DNA of 64,000 bases from Siphonodentalium dalli (Eukaryota > Mollusca > Scaphopoda > Gadilida > Siphonodentaliidae): the NCBI GenBank assembly GCA_032622095.1, contig CP136063.1, forward strand, positions 7,483,814 through 7,547,813, written 5' to 3'. The translations under genes were made by a program, and so were the position numbers. Shown piece by piece: positions 1 through 11,027 of this stretch (positions within the stretch are counted from its first letter, which is position 1; the number at the start of each line of letters is the position of its first letter). Below the pieces are notes generated by a model, which saw only the letters and a program-made list of their open reading frames with translations, was not told where the DNA came from and did no database searches.

Positions 1-236
1 GTAACGCAATTAACAAGGAATAAAGAGCGGAGTATACATTAATGTATGAGAAATAACATGGAATAAAGAGCGGAGTATGCATTAATGTATGAGAATTAAC
101 ATGGAAAAACGAGCGGAGTATACATTAATGTATGAGAATTAACATGGAATAACGAGCGGAGTTTACATTCATGTATGATAACTAATATGGAATAAAGTGC
201 GGAGTAACGCAAATTAACCTGGAATAAAGAGCGGAT
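1..236. repeat. 43-bp minisatellite, about 5.5 units
   Basis: Tandem unit of about 43 bp containing GGAATAAAGAGCGGAGTATA followed by a short palindrome (CATTAATG). The array begins before the window. The later units diverge before the hairpin-module array starts. The short reverse-strand frame over it is repeat-derived and not supported as a gene. Confidence 0.85.
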
Positions 237-994
237 TGTGTCACAACCCTTTAATGATGGGGCTGCGCTGGTGCAGTATTGAACATTACACGCAAGGCCA
301 TTATCCAATATATGCAAGTCGCCCATTGGGAGCCTCGCATATATAAGAGAATCCATGGCTTACACGATCAAGGTAAATACTGTTGCATTGGTCTAACAGT
401 ATTTACCTTGATCTTGTAGCCCAGTGCATTCTCTGATATATGTGAGTCGAACATAGGGAGCATTGCATATATAAGAGAATACACTGGCTGACAAGAACAA
501 GGTAAATAATGTTAGGCCAATGCATTCTCTTATATATGCAATGTGCCCTATGGGCGACTCGCATATATAAGAGAATGCATTGGCAAAGGACTCACAAAAA
601 TAATGATGGACAGCCAGACTGTGGGCCCGGTGGAGGATACCAATTTGTCAGGTGAGCTTTGCTACCATTGTTTTAATTACAGACCCTGTGCCAGTGCATT
701 ATCTTATATATGTGAGTCGAACATAGGGAACATTGCATATATAAGAGAATACATTGACTTACAAGATCAAGGTAAATACTGTTAGACCAATGCATTATCT
801 TATATATTCGAGTCGAACATAGGGAGCATTGCATATATAAGAGAATGCATTGGTCTAACAGTACGGTATTTACCTTGATCTTGTAGGCCAGTGCATTCTC
901 GTATATATGCGAGTCGAACATAGGGAGCATTGCATATATAAGAGCATACACTGACTTACAAGATCAAGGTAAATACTGTTAGACCAACGCATTA
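237..994. repeat. Array of dispersed palindromic hairpin modules
   Basis: Several degenerate copies of a module whose arms read roughly CCAATGCATTCTCTTATATA and its reverse complement, separated by spacers containing ACAAGATCAAGGTAAATACT in either orientation. The same module recurs near 2402, 3405, 19464, 23505, 31640, 35007, 54180, 54599 and 58021. It therefore looks like a dispersed foldback/MITE family that has also become locally tandem. Confidence 0.75.
517..583. repeat. Near-perfect 67-nt hairpin module
   Basis: A perfect stem of about 23 bp (CCAATGCATTCTCTTATATA at the left, its complement at the right) closes a loop of about 21 nt that contains CCCTATGGG. It is the clearest copy in the first array. 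Both strands carry TATATAAG, a TATA-box-like string. Confidence 0.8.
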
Positions 995-1604
995 TCTATT
1001 AAATATTTTGGAAGATCTGTCTGTGTGTGTGTCTGTGTGTGTGTTCGCGATGAACTCGAAAACGACCGAGCCGATTTCGATGAAGCTTGGTATGTGGGGG
1101 TATTTTCGGCCGTGGGGTGGCATGGGCCTATTAATTTGTCCGTGCGACGTGACCTTGACCTTGAAATCGGGTCATTTCAAGGTCAAACGCCCAAATATCA
1201 CGGGATTTCGATGAAACTTGGTATGTGGGGGTACTTTCTAATGGCGATTCTCTTAAGCATATTCATTTGCCCGTGCGACGTGACCTTGATCTTGAAATCG
1301 GGTAACATCAAGGTCAAATCGCCAATTTTGATGGGATTTCGACGAAATTTGATACGTGGGGTTACTTTTGTCCACTGATTGTTTTGGACGGGTCCAATCG
1401 TGACCCCGACCATACCTTGACCTTCAAAATGATCAATTCAAGGTCAAATCGGGTAAAACCGGATGGATTTCGACGGGCACGTTTGTCGGGTACTTTTGTC
1501 CGGGCAGTGTTTTTGGACTGGTCAAATCGTGACCCCAATTGACCTTGACCTTCAAAATGGCCAATTCAAGGTCAAAGCCCGGACGAAGTCGGGTCACCTT
1601 CTAG
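995..1604 (+). mobile_element. Non-autonomous Helitron-like element, family A copy 1
   Basis: The element begins with TC (TCTATTAAATATTTTGGAAG) after an A and ends in CTAG before a T. A GC hairpin (CCCGGAC-GAA-GTCGGG, one bulge) lies 7 nt before CTAG. These are the hallmarks of Helitrons: 5' TC, a 3' hairpin, CTRR, insertion between A and T, and no target duplication. No Rep/helicase frame is present, so it is non-autonomous. Inside are TG-rich sequence and eight exact TCAAGGTCA strings counting both strands. The frames over it (for example 1025-1378) are incidental. Confidence 0.75.
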
Positions 1605-2401
1605 TCTATTATATATTTTGGAAGATATGTCTGTGTGTGGTGTGTCTGTCTGTGTGTGTGTTCGCGATGAACTCGAAAACGGCCGACCCGATTTCGATGA
1701 AACTTCGTATGTGAGGACACTATCGGTCGGGAAGTGGCATAGGCATATTAATTTTCAGATCCGAGGTCAACTTTTCACGTGCCGAGGTCAAATCTGTTTT
1801 TACGCTGTGTTACGGGACTTTCATTTGAGTTCGGTGCTTACAAATCGATTCGAAACAGCGCGAATAATAAAATGCCAGTCATAATAATGACACTGTGAGA
1901 ATCTTTCGTGTTTCCTCTTTCCAACGATATATAATGCGCATGTATCCGTTTTAGTTATCTGCCTCAATTATTAAGAAGAGGTGGTACTATCTTCCATCAG
2001 GATAAAAACAATGCGTAACTTCTATGACGTCGTCAGAGGTCATAACGTTAGATCACGTTAACGCTTAACCGGCCGATGCATCTGACTGTTTCAGACGTCT
2101 TGGCGATATCTCGGGCACCGATTGTAATTTATCTTTACGTTGAAACTTGATAATTAATGAGCGTGTGTATATGAGGCGCGTTTATATACTTGAGTGGAAA
2201 CTAAATCGGGTTAAACTGGCGGATTTTTATGGACGAAATTTGATGCATATGGTATCTCGGTATCCGCTGGGCCGATTTCCCGGTATCCGCTGGGCCGATT
2301 TCCAACATTTTGGGGGTGTTGGTGTTTGACCCCACCTGACATTGACCTTCAAAATGGTCAATTCAAGGTCAAAGCCCGGACGAAGTCGGGTCACCTTCTA
2401 G
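1605..2401 (+). mobile_element. Non-autonomous Helitron-like element, family A copy 2, directly abutting copy 1
   Basis: It starts TCTATTATATATTTTGGAAG immediately after the CTAG of copy 1 and ends with the same hairpin and CACCTTCTAG. The first 110 bp and last 100 bp match copy 1, while the middle (about 1740-2330) is unrelated, as is usual for non-autonomous Helitrons sharing termini. After the final CTAG the sequence resumes the hairpin module exactly where it stopped before position 995. Confidence 0.7.
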
Positions 2402-2594
2402 TCTTATATATTCGAGTCGAACATAGGGAGCATTGCATATATAAGAGAATACACTGACTTACAAGGTCAAGGTAAATACTGTTAGACCAATGCATTATCT
2501 CATATATTCGAGTCGAACTTAGGGAGCATTGCATATATAAGAGAATACACTGACTTACAAGATCAAGGTAAATACTGTTAGGCCAAAGCATTAT
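2402..2594. repeat. Hairpin-module array, continuation
   Basis: Two further units with TATATTCGAGTCGAACATAG, GCATATATAAGAGAATACAC and AAGATCAAGGTAAATACTG. This is the right-hand continuation of the array split by the two Helitron-like elements. Confidence 0.75.
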
Positions 2595-2883
2595 CTTATA
2601 TATTCGAATGTATCTTGCCCCGGATACGAATTTTATCGGGTCACCGAGCCCGTGCGACGCCAGCTTCGCGCATGCGCAGACGAGATCTCGGAAACGGGTG
2701 GAGCTATCGACTTTAAATTTGGTATGTGAATGTATCTTGCCCCGGATACGAATTTTATCGGGTCGCCGAGCCCGTGCGACGCCAGCTTCGCCCATGCGCA
2801 GACCAGATCTCGGAAACGGGTGGAGCTATCGACTTGAAATTTGGTTTTGGAATAGCCCGGACAACGTCGGGCTCATCGGCTAG
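2595..2883 (+). mobile_element. Helitron-like element, family B, 3' part with 122-bp internal repeats
   Basis: It ends in a hairpin (AGCCCG...CGGGCT), then CATCGGCTAG, with T following. The body is just over two copies of a GC-rich 122-bp unit (units start at 2608 and 2730) containing CCGTGCGACGCCAGCTTCGC. The first 13 bases resemble the flanking hairpin module, so the 5' boundary is uncertain. The short forward and reverse frames here are translations of the repeat. Confidence 0.5.
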
Positions 2884-3404
2884 TCTCATATATATTTTGA
2901 AGACCTCTGTTTGTATGTTTGTATGTATGTTTGTCTGTCTGTCATTGATACAAATCTACGATTCTCGACCGATCGGGACGAAACTTGGTACGTGTGTGTA
3001 GTTTGACCAGGCGGTGGACGTTGTCGTATTGGCGAACCCGTGCGACGCCGTGCAGCGCATGCGCATACGAGATCTCGGAAACGGGTGGAGCTATCGACTT
3101 GAAATTTGGTATTTGAATGAATCTTGCCCCGAATACGTATTTTATCGGGTCGCCGAGCCCGTGCGTCGCCAGCTTCGCGCATGCGCAGACGAGATATCGG
3201 AAACGGGTGGAGCAATCGACTTGAAATTTGGTATGTGAATGTATCTTGCCCCGGATACGAATTTTATCGGGTCGCCGAGGCCGTGCGACGCCAGCTTCGC
3301 GCATGCGCAGACGAGATCTCGGAAACGGGTGGAGCTATCGACTTGAAATTTGCTATGTGAATGTATCTTGCCCCGGATACGAATTTGTTCGGGTCGCCGG
3401 CTAG
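2884..3404 (+). mobile_element. Helitron-like element, family B, complete copy
   Basis: It starts TCTCATATATATTTTGAAGA directly after the CTAG of the preceding element and ends CGCCGGCTAG before T. A weak hairpin (CCCGGA...TCGGG) lies upstream of the end. It contains a TTTGTATG-rich 5' part, a segment with GACGAAACTTGGTA related to family A, then about 2.3 units of the 122-bp repeat (starts 3118, 3239, 3361). No transposase is present. Confidence 0.6.
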
Positions 3405-3760
3405 TCTTATATATTCGAGTCGAACATAGGGAGCATTGCATATATAAGAGAATACACTGACATACAAGATCAAGGTAAATACTGTTAGACCAATGCATTC
3501 TCCTATATATTCGAGTCGAACATAGGGAGCATTGCATATATAAGAGAATACACTGACTTACAATATCAAGGTAAATAATGTTAGACCAATGCATTCTCCT
3601 ATATATTCGAGTCGAACATAGTGAGCATTGCATATATAAGGGAATACACTGACTTACAACATCAAGGTAAACACTGTTAGGTCAACGCATTATCTTATAT
3701 ATGGGAGTCTCCCAATGGGAGACTCGCATATATAAGATAATGCATTGGCACAGGGTTTTC
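3405..3760. repeat. Hairpin-module array with terminal perfect hairpin
   Basis: Three further module units, the last forming a hairpin at 3683-3748 whose inner part (GAGTCTCCC-AAT-GGGAGACTC) is also self-complementary. It continues into GGCACAGGGTTTTCGCAAAA and AGGAAGCTCCAGTCATGAAA. That tail recurs beside the copies at 54660 and 31800, and inverted at 57990. Confidence 0.75.
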
Positions 3761-4144
3761 GCAAAATTTCAGGAAGCTCCAGTCATGAAAGCGCTAACGT
3801 ATGCGAAGTCAGAACCAGGTATACACGAATTAAAATAAGTGTCAACTATCTGCCATTGGACACTAAATGTAAATATATATAATAGGAAGTACGACAATGT
3901 CAAAATGTCTAAAATTCCGATTAACTATGATATATATTAACGGGAGGTTTACCGGAGTCGTGCATCTTCATATTGTTTCCTACTATTTGCAGCTGAATAT
4001 TGCATTATTGTGCACAGACGATGCTTCGACTTGATTTATTCTTTTTGTTGCTAAATGTAACGTGGACGTCAGAAACCTAAATAGCACACGACGTGTGAAT
4101 ACTATCCCCTTAACCGCCACAAACTAATGTATGCACCATACGGA
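3761..4144. other. Unannotated AT-rich sequence
   Basis: No gene, tandem repeat or palindrome of note was seen in this stretch. Confidence 0.5.
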
Positions 4145-5124
4145 CACGGCTAGTTAGGGCCTACCCTCACACACATAATGAAGGAGACGGCCATGGCATC
4201 TCATGGGTTCAGTCCATATTGATTGCTACAAACTAGTTAGGACCTACTCACATGTCCACAGGGCGAATGAGAAGGCCATGGCTACTCGCGAACCCAGTGT
4301 TTGCTATAAACTAGTTAGGGCCTACTCAAAAACATATCGTGGGCCATGCACACAGTGTTTGTTATAAACTAGTTAGGGCCTATTCACACACGGAGCGAAT
4401 GAGACGGCCATGGCCCTCGTTGACCATGCACATAGTGTTTGTTATAAACTAATTAGGGCCTACTCACACACAGAGCGAATGAGACGGCCAGGGCGCCTCG
4501 TGGACCATGCACATAGTGTTTGTTATAAACTAGTTAAGGTCTACTCACACACAGAGCGAATGCGACGGCCATGGCGCCTCGTGGACCGAGTCCATAGTGT
4601 TTGCTTTAAACTAGTTAGGGCCTACTCAAAAACATATCGTGGGCCATGTACACAATGTTTGTTATAAACTAGTTAGGGCATATTCACACACAGAGCGAAT
4701 GAGACGGCCATGGCCCTCTTTGACCATGTACATAGTGTTTGTTATAAACTAATTAGGGCCTACTCACACACAGAGCGAATGAGACGGCCAGGGCGCCTCG
4801 TGGACCATGTACATAGTGTTTGTTATAAACTAGTTAGGGTCTACTCACACACAGAGCGAATGCGACGGCCATGGCGCCTCGTGGACCGAGTCCATAGTGT
4901 TTGCTATAAACTAGTTAGGGCCTACTCAAAAACATATCGTGGACTATGTCCATAGTGCTTGTTATAAACCAGTTAGGGCCTACTCACACACAGAGCGAAT
5001 GAGACGGCAATGGCGCCTCGTGGACCATGTACATTGTGTTTGTTATAAACTAATTAGGGCCTACTCACACACAGAGCGAATGAGACGGCCATGGCGCCTC
5101 GTGGACCGAGTCCATAGTGTTTGA
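4145..5124. repeat. 81/57-bp minisatellite with a 300-bp higher-order unit
   Basis: Units contain ACTAGTTAGGGCCTACTCA, GAGCGAATGAGACGGCCA and CATAGTGTTTGTTATAAAC. Full units are 81 bp, and a shortened unit of 57 bp (CTACTCAAAAACATATCGTG) recurs exactly every 300 bp, starting at 4318, 4618 and 4918 (57 + 3 x 81 = 300). Units before 4318 are more diverged. Because 81, 57 and 300 are all multiples of three, the frame stays open (4410-4667, 4710-4955), but nothing else supports a protein. Confidence 0.9.
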
Positions 5125-5640
5125 GGTCGATCACCTTGGAATACGCCAGACTTTTAAGGAATGCTGAAACCGGAACGATCCCGAACTTCTTACATGCGTT
5201 CTCGTACACTCGCTTCCCGCTCTCGTCGTAAGGGAGATACTCATCTGAAAGGGAGATAATCATATGAACGGGAGATTATTCGTGATGAGAACCACATAAT
5301 TAATGTTGGTGTTCTCGACCAATCGCTTACCGCTCTCACCGTAAGAGAGATAATCATCTGAAAGGTAGATAATCATATCAAAGGGAGATATTTCGCGATG
5401 GTAACCACCTAATTAATGTTGGCGTTCTCGTCCAATCGCTTCCCGCTCTCATCGTAAGGGAGGTAATCATCTGAAAGGTAGATAATTCGTGATGAGAACC
5501 ACACAACAATGTTGGCATTCTCGTACACTCGCTTCCCGCTCTCACCGAAAGGGAGATCATAATCTGAAAGGGAGATAATTCATGATGAGAACCACACAAT
5601 TAATGTTGGCGTTCTCGACCAGTCGCTAAATTCTCGAGTT
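5125..5640. repeat. Minisatellite of 94- and 113-bp units
   Basis: About 4.5 units beginning TTCTCGTACACTCGCTTCCC and containing AAGGGAGATAATCATCTGAA. Two units are about 113 bp and two about 94 bp, differing by loss of one internal AGATAATCAT-type subrepeat. A stray diverged unit lies at 6160-6245. Confidence 0.8.
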
Positions 5641-6630
5641 CCAAAGTGCACGTTGCATGCCTTCGTGAAGAGATATCTTTATTACCTCCAAGTATAGGAG
5701 AGATCGATACACATGACATATAAATACAGTTGGATTAAAGTGGTGTTCCCTGGCCAGTGTGGTGGGCCGTTATGTACAAGTATGGAGAGGTGTTGGAAAC
5801 CACGAGAGTGAAGCATATATGCATTTGAATGTTCACTACAGCTTTTGTTGCAGGAAAATCTGATTTGTCCAACAGATATGAAAGTTAGTCGCCACGCATT
5901 TTTCAAAAACCAACATACGTTTTCCACACTACCCCACTTTTTGCACATAATTTGACAGTCTGACGAAAGCCAATACACAGCCACAATCTCCAGCCATTGT
6001 TTGGACACGAACGCAAGGAAACGCCCACTTTTTGTACATGCTATGCATGGATGTTATATTTCTTGAATCGCGCTCCATAATTGTTTTAACTCGTATTCGA
6101 GACACCCTGTAAAACGAAAGGAACGAAAGGAACTTATTTAGTTCCTTCTAACCTTAATGTTGATGTTATCGTACACTCGCTTCTCGCTTTCATCATAAGA
6201 GAGACACTTATCTGAAAACGGAGACAACTAATGTTGAGGCGATGTCGTCTTAACATATTCTAATAATCGCATCGCGGAATCTCAAAATTGGCAACACAAT
6301 GTATACGGAGAAAGTCTGGGTATCTCAGGTATCTCTCTCGAATAAACTAGGTTTCATCCATGTGGGAGAAACATTCGGAAACTAAATAGATGCATATGTG
6401 TGAAATATTCCGAATGTCTTATATCCGAATTTATCGCGATATGACCCATTATGTTATGAGGTTGCTCGTGAATCGAAATTATAATAATTGACATATATCA
6501 TTGGGTTTCTACCTGGACTTACTGAGATAACACCGTGTGGTTGTAAGTATACTGAAGCCCGTTCTGCGTTCCATAACCAAAATAGTCGAATGTGTGACTC
6601 ACACACGCCATACAGAGAACGACGGTAGTC
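5641..6630. other. No supported gene
   Basis: Apart from one stray minisatellite unit (6160-6245), nothing is recognisable. The 108-residue reverse frame at 5682-6008 has no recognisable domain and is not annotated. Confidence 0.5.
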
Positions 6631-6700
6631 CATTATAATTACATTTCTCTCCGTTATAATTACATTTCTCTCCGTTATAATTACATTTCTCTCCGTTCAT
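6631..6700. repeat. 21-bp tandem repeat, three units
   Basis: The unit CGTTATAATTACATTTCTCTC is repeated almost perfectly. Confidence 0.85.
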
Positions 6701-6712
6701 AATTAAGTGTAG

Positions 6713-6925
6713 CCTCTAAGACATACTGCCACCCGCCTGGTTCCTCGCACACCACCCATCGTGTGACATAAGATATACTGCCACCCGCCTGGTTCCTCGC
6801 ACACCACCCATCGTGCGACATAAGACATACTGCCACCCGCCTGGTTCCTCGCACACCACCCATCGTGCGACATACGACATACTGCCACCCGCCGGGTTCC
6901 TCGCACACCACCCATCGTGTGACAT
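6713..6925. repeat. 52-bp minisatellite, four units
   Basis: Units start at about 6721, 6773, 6825 and 6877 and contain TGCCACCCGCCTGGTTCCTC and GCACACCACCCATCGTG. All reverse-strand frames over it (6681-7077) are translations of this repeat. Confidence 0.9.
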
Positions 6926-7020
6926 GTTGGTATGTACATATATTTAAGCTTACCATGAACATCGAGAACTGTTTCTAGATCGTCATCCTTTTTTGACTTC
7001 TTCACTTCTTCTTTGTGTTC

Positions 7021-8330
7021 TTTTTGTTGCTGTGCCGGTTTGGGGTCAGTGAAGTCATATGCGTATAGAGATAGCACACTCTTACTTCGGGATTCAGTCT
7101 GAAATATACATCATGTCTAAACCGTACACTATGTGGTATGTATAGTGTGTATATTAATCGGGTTATTGTGGTATGCTGTGCCGGTTTGGGGTCCGTGCAG
7201 TCATATGCGTATAGATATAGCACACTCTTACTTCGGGATTCATTCTGAAATATACATCATGTCTAAACCGTACACTATGTGGTATGTATAGTGTGTATAT
7301 TAATCGGGTTATTGTGGTATGCTGTGCCGGTTTGGGGTCAGTGAAGTCATATGCGTATAGATATAGCACACTCTTACTTCGGGATTCAGTCTGAAATATA
7401 CATCATGTCTAAACCGTACACTATGTGGTATGTATAGTGTGTATATTAATCGGGTTATTGTGGTATGCTGTGCCGGTTTGGGGTCCGTGCAGTCATATGC
7501 GTATAGATATAGCACACTCTTACTTCGGGATTCATTCTGAAATATTCATCATGTCTAAACCGTACACTATGTGGTATGTATAGTGTGTATATTAATCGGG
7601 TTATTGTGGTATGCTGTGCCGGTTTGGGGTCAGTGAAGTCATATGCGTATAGATATAGCACACTCTTACTTCGGGATTCAGTCTGAAATATACATCATGT
7701 CTAAACCGTACACTATGTGGTATGTATAGTGTGTATATTAATCGGGTTATTGTGGTATGTTGTGTCGGTTTGGGGTCCGTGAAGTCATATGCGTATAGAT
7801 ATAGCACACTCTTACTTCGGGATTCAGTCTGAAATATACATCATGTCTAAACCGTACACTATGTGGTATGTATAGTGTGTATATTAATCGGGTTATTGTG
7901 GTATGTTGTGTCGGTTTGGGGTCCGTGAAGTCATATGCGTATAGATATAGCACACTCTTACTTCGGGATTCATTCTGAAATACACATCATGTCTAAACCG
8001 TACACTATGTGGTATGTATAGTGTGTATATTAATCGGGTTATTGTGGTATGTTGTGTCGGTTTGGGGTCCGTGAAGTCATATGCGTATAGATATAGCACA
8101 CTCTTACTTCGGGATTCAGTCTGAAATATACATCATGTCTAACCCGTACACTATGTGGTATGCGGTGTATTTTGTTGCTTTGTCGGTTTGGGGTCCGTGA
8201 AGTCATATGCGTATAGATATAGCACACTCTTACTTCGGGATTCATTCTGAAATACACATCATGTCTAAACCGTACACTATGTGGTATGTATAGTATGTAT
8301 ATTAATCGGTTAGTGTGGTATGGCGTGCCG
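7021..8330. repeat. 146-bp satellite, about nine units, partly alternating dimers
   Basis: The period is exactly 146 bp through most of the array. Units contain GTCATATGCGTATAGATATA, CTTACTTCGGGATTCA and AACCGTACACTATGTGGTAT. Two sub-types (GTCAGTGAAG with CAGTCTG, and GTCCGTGCAG with CATTCTG) alternate through the first five units, giving a 292-bp dimer. The repeated 68-residue reverse frame is the same stretch read in each unit. Since 146 is not a multiple of three, it does not form one long protein. Confidence 0.92.
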
Positions 8331-8880
8331 GTTTGGGGTCCGTAAAGTCATATGCGTATATTGATAGCACGCTCTCACTCCGGGATTAATTCTGAAATAT
8401 ACATCATGTCTTAACCGTACACTATGTGGTATGCGGTGTATTTTGTTGCTGTGCCGGGTTGCGGTGTATGTTGTTGCTGTGCCGGTTTTGGGTCCATGAA
8501 ATCATATGAGTATAGAGCTAGCGCGTTCTTACTCCGGGATTCAATCTGAAATATAAAGCATGTCTAAACCGTACACTATGTGGTATGCAATGTATTTTAT
8601 ACATGGGGTTAGTGTGAACCCCATACACTATTAACGCAAGGGTATAATTAAACATATTTATCAATCATGGATACATTGTTCTCATATGTTTTGTGTGATT
8701 TTGGTTGCTGTGTCGGTAAAGTGCCGTTGAATACATTCGTGTATACAAATGTAGTACGCTCTTACTCCAGGATTCAGTCTGAAATATAAAGTATGGCTAA
8801 ACCGTACACTGAGTGGTGTGTCTAGTGTGTATATAAACCGTACACTGAGTGGTGTGTCTAGTGTGTATCTTCGTCAGGTT
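8331..8880. repeat. Diverged edge of the 146-bp satellite
   Basis: Two or three decayed units, then two short copies of AACCGTACACTGAGTGGTGT near 8798 and 8837. A small hairpin TGGGGTT-AGTGTG-AACCCCA lies near 8595. Confidence 0.65.
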
Positions 8881-9580
8881 ATTGTTATAATAATTACTAT
8901 GACTTGAGACCGGGTTATGGCTTGACAGCGCCAGTTCTGTTTTACTCATTTTAGTTCACTGTCTGTCTGAAGGCTGGATATAAGGGAATTTTTAAAGAGC
9001 TAAACACATGTGGTTGTGCTGAATCGTAAATAAATCATACTGACGCGCAAATGAATTTCGCATAATTATTTTCTCTGGAGTGTAATAACCCATATTAGTT
9101 GTGTTTTAATATGATTTACTGTACTAGTACTACTACATGCAACGCTCAAGTGCAAATTTATATCACAGGAGTAAATGTGAATTGAACAGGTCCTCCCAGC
9201 ATATATCTTATATTATTATCCAGCCCTTAACTAACACTATTTTTGATTGGGCAAAAGCCGTCACATGATTATCCGGGAAAAAGTCACACTGGACTCCCGA
9301 AAGTCATATTGGACTCAATCGAGTCCAATATAATTTGTTGTCGGGACTCCGTGACGTCCCGAAGTAACTCTATTGCCAAATGAATCGGTGAAATTGGGAT
9401 GCGCGCAATACTGTGGTGGATTTAGCAGATGTTTTGCTTACGCATTAAGTGTGTTTTACACTTCGGCGTGTACTCTTCCAAATGATGCTTTCTGATGATC
9501 AAATACAGGCTTTTATAGAGAATCAAGTGCCGACAAAATTTACCAAAAATAACCATAAATGTGTTATTCCCAAAATATGG
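8881..9580. other. No supported gene; one short palindrome
   Basis: The only structure seen is a palindrome near 9307-9332 (ATTGGACTC-AATC-GAGTCCAAT), whose arm resembles the centre of the foldback element at 9581-9806. Confidence 0.5.
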
Positions 9581-9806
9581 ATGAACATGCATATGGATAA
9601 TAAAAATGTCATTATACAATGTTGTGTACAGTATGTGTTTTTGTTTTGTACTCGTCCAGGTTGTGGTGAAAAGTCATATTGACTTCGACACGGCGTGTCT
9701 CGTCCAATATGACTTTTCACCACAACCTGCACTCGTACAAGAAAATCACAAACTGTACACAACATTGTATAACTACATTTTTATTATCCATAATTATGTA
9801 TGTTCA
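9581..9806. mobile_element. Foldback (palindromic MITE-like) element with arms of about 105 bp
   Basis: Left and right halves are reverse complements with scattered mismatches: ACAATGTTGTGTACAG and GGTTGTGGTGAAAAGTC on the left are mirrored by GACTTTTCACCACAACC and CTGTACACAACATTGT on the right. The centre is near 9695. There is no coding capacity. Confidence 0.75.
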
Positions 9807-11027
9807 TTGTATAATAACTTTATAATATACGCACTGTACGTGAGTACATATAATATGTGTTACACCTCCCAAAATTCCTTAAATATTATTTATATCTTCC
9901 CTGCATGAGCTTTCTCTGTGTCTCCAGGGCCCCCTCATGTGGATGTATACATGGTGCTATTATCTAAGAAGGACATTCAGTGGGAGCTTCATTCACTACA
10001 AGTAGAAACAATAGTTTTCCCCATAATATGTTGTACAAGTTGAGACAGACAATGATGTTGTTTTTTTTTCAGAAGATCTCACTGATCAGTTATATGTAGG
10101 TTTGTATGTTTTTTTTCTCGATTAAACACTTATATTTTAAAACACGTTTAAATGAAATGCATGTATGCATAACAGCAATGGACTATAAAGAATACATAGA
10201 TCACTACTGTGTAATACTTCAAAAACTATATCACTACTTGATAATATTTTACAACTTTTCTGTTCGTAGAAAAGGGGTGGAATGTTTATTACATCTTGAA
10301 ACATCTTGAACAATCAAATGGTGCAAATATCGTCACGACCTACCATTATCGAACATGTCTTCTATACTCGCATTGTACTAAAAGTTACACTGAATTGTTA
10401 ATCCCGTTAATCCGTTATGTAATCGTGTCACTCCCCTGCATCGTGGAACATCACCTCAGTATCTGGTATGTGTTAGAACTATGTGAACAATGGCATTGAT
10501 AGCCCCCCACAACCGACACGCATTATCTGAACAACCATTCACGCAAGAAGCACCTCATTGATTATAGTATATAGTAATTAACCCACAGCGTGCGACATCA
10601 GAAAATCAACGCCTACATACCACTTACACCGGCCTTTTGAGTTTACCCCCTTTGTTTAAGTAAAAGAACCAACTTCCTGCGAAATTGAATTACTTATAGC
10701 TTCGTGTTAGAGATTTTATATTTGCCGAGGTAAATTATAATGGCCGCACACCATCGTTAGTGAAGTGTTAACATATAATTGCCGTGTATTATCGCTTCGA
10801 TCGAGCGTAATTAAGTGTTCAGCAGTCTGTTACTGTATCTGGTTGTCGTGTTTAACGGTGTCATTTGTGTGGCAGACGACCGTTTATTGTTTAAAATAGG
10901 CGGGAACATGCCAACGTGTATCGGCTTTGATTTGTCAAAAGGCTGTTCGATAGTCGATCGTCTGCCATGTTGAAGTGTGTAATTGCTGTCGTTCTGTTGA
11001 AAGGACAAACACAACCATGTATGTCGA
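9807..11027. other. No supported gene
   Basis: AT-rich sequence with only short frames (60-100 residues) and no recognisable domain. A pyrimidine-rich stretch ending TGTGTCTCCAG near 9928 resembles a splice acceptor, but the frame after it closes quickly. Confidence 0.45.

Noticed and set aside
237-3760. CRISPR-like regularly spaced palindromic repeats
   Set aside because: Spacers are themselves repeated, no cas genes are present, and the sequence is eukaryotic. These are foldback modules.
4410-5124. Forward frames in the 81/57-bp minisatellite
   Set aside because: The unit lengths are multiples of three, so openness is automatic.
7002-8257. Repeated 68-residue reverse frames
   Set aside because: The same satellite segment is read once per 146-bp unit. 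The frame shifts each period and does not form one protein.
9928-9975. Possible exon after a TGTGTCTCCAG acceptor-like string
   Set aside because: The following frame ends within about 40 bases and there is no partner exon.
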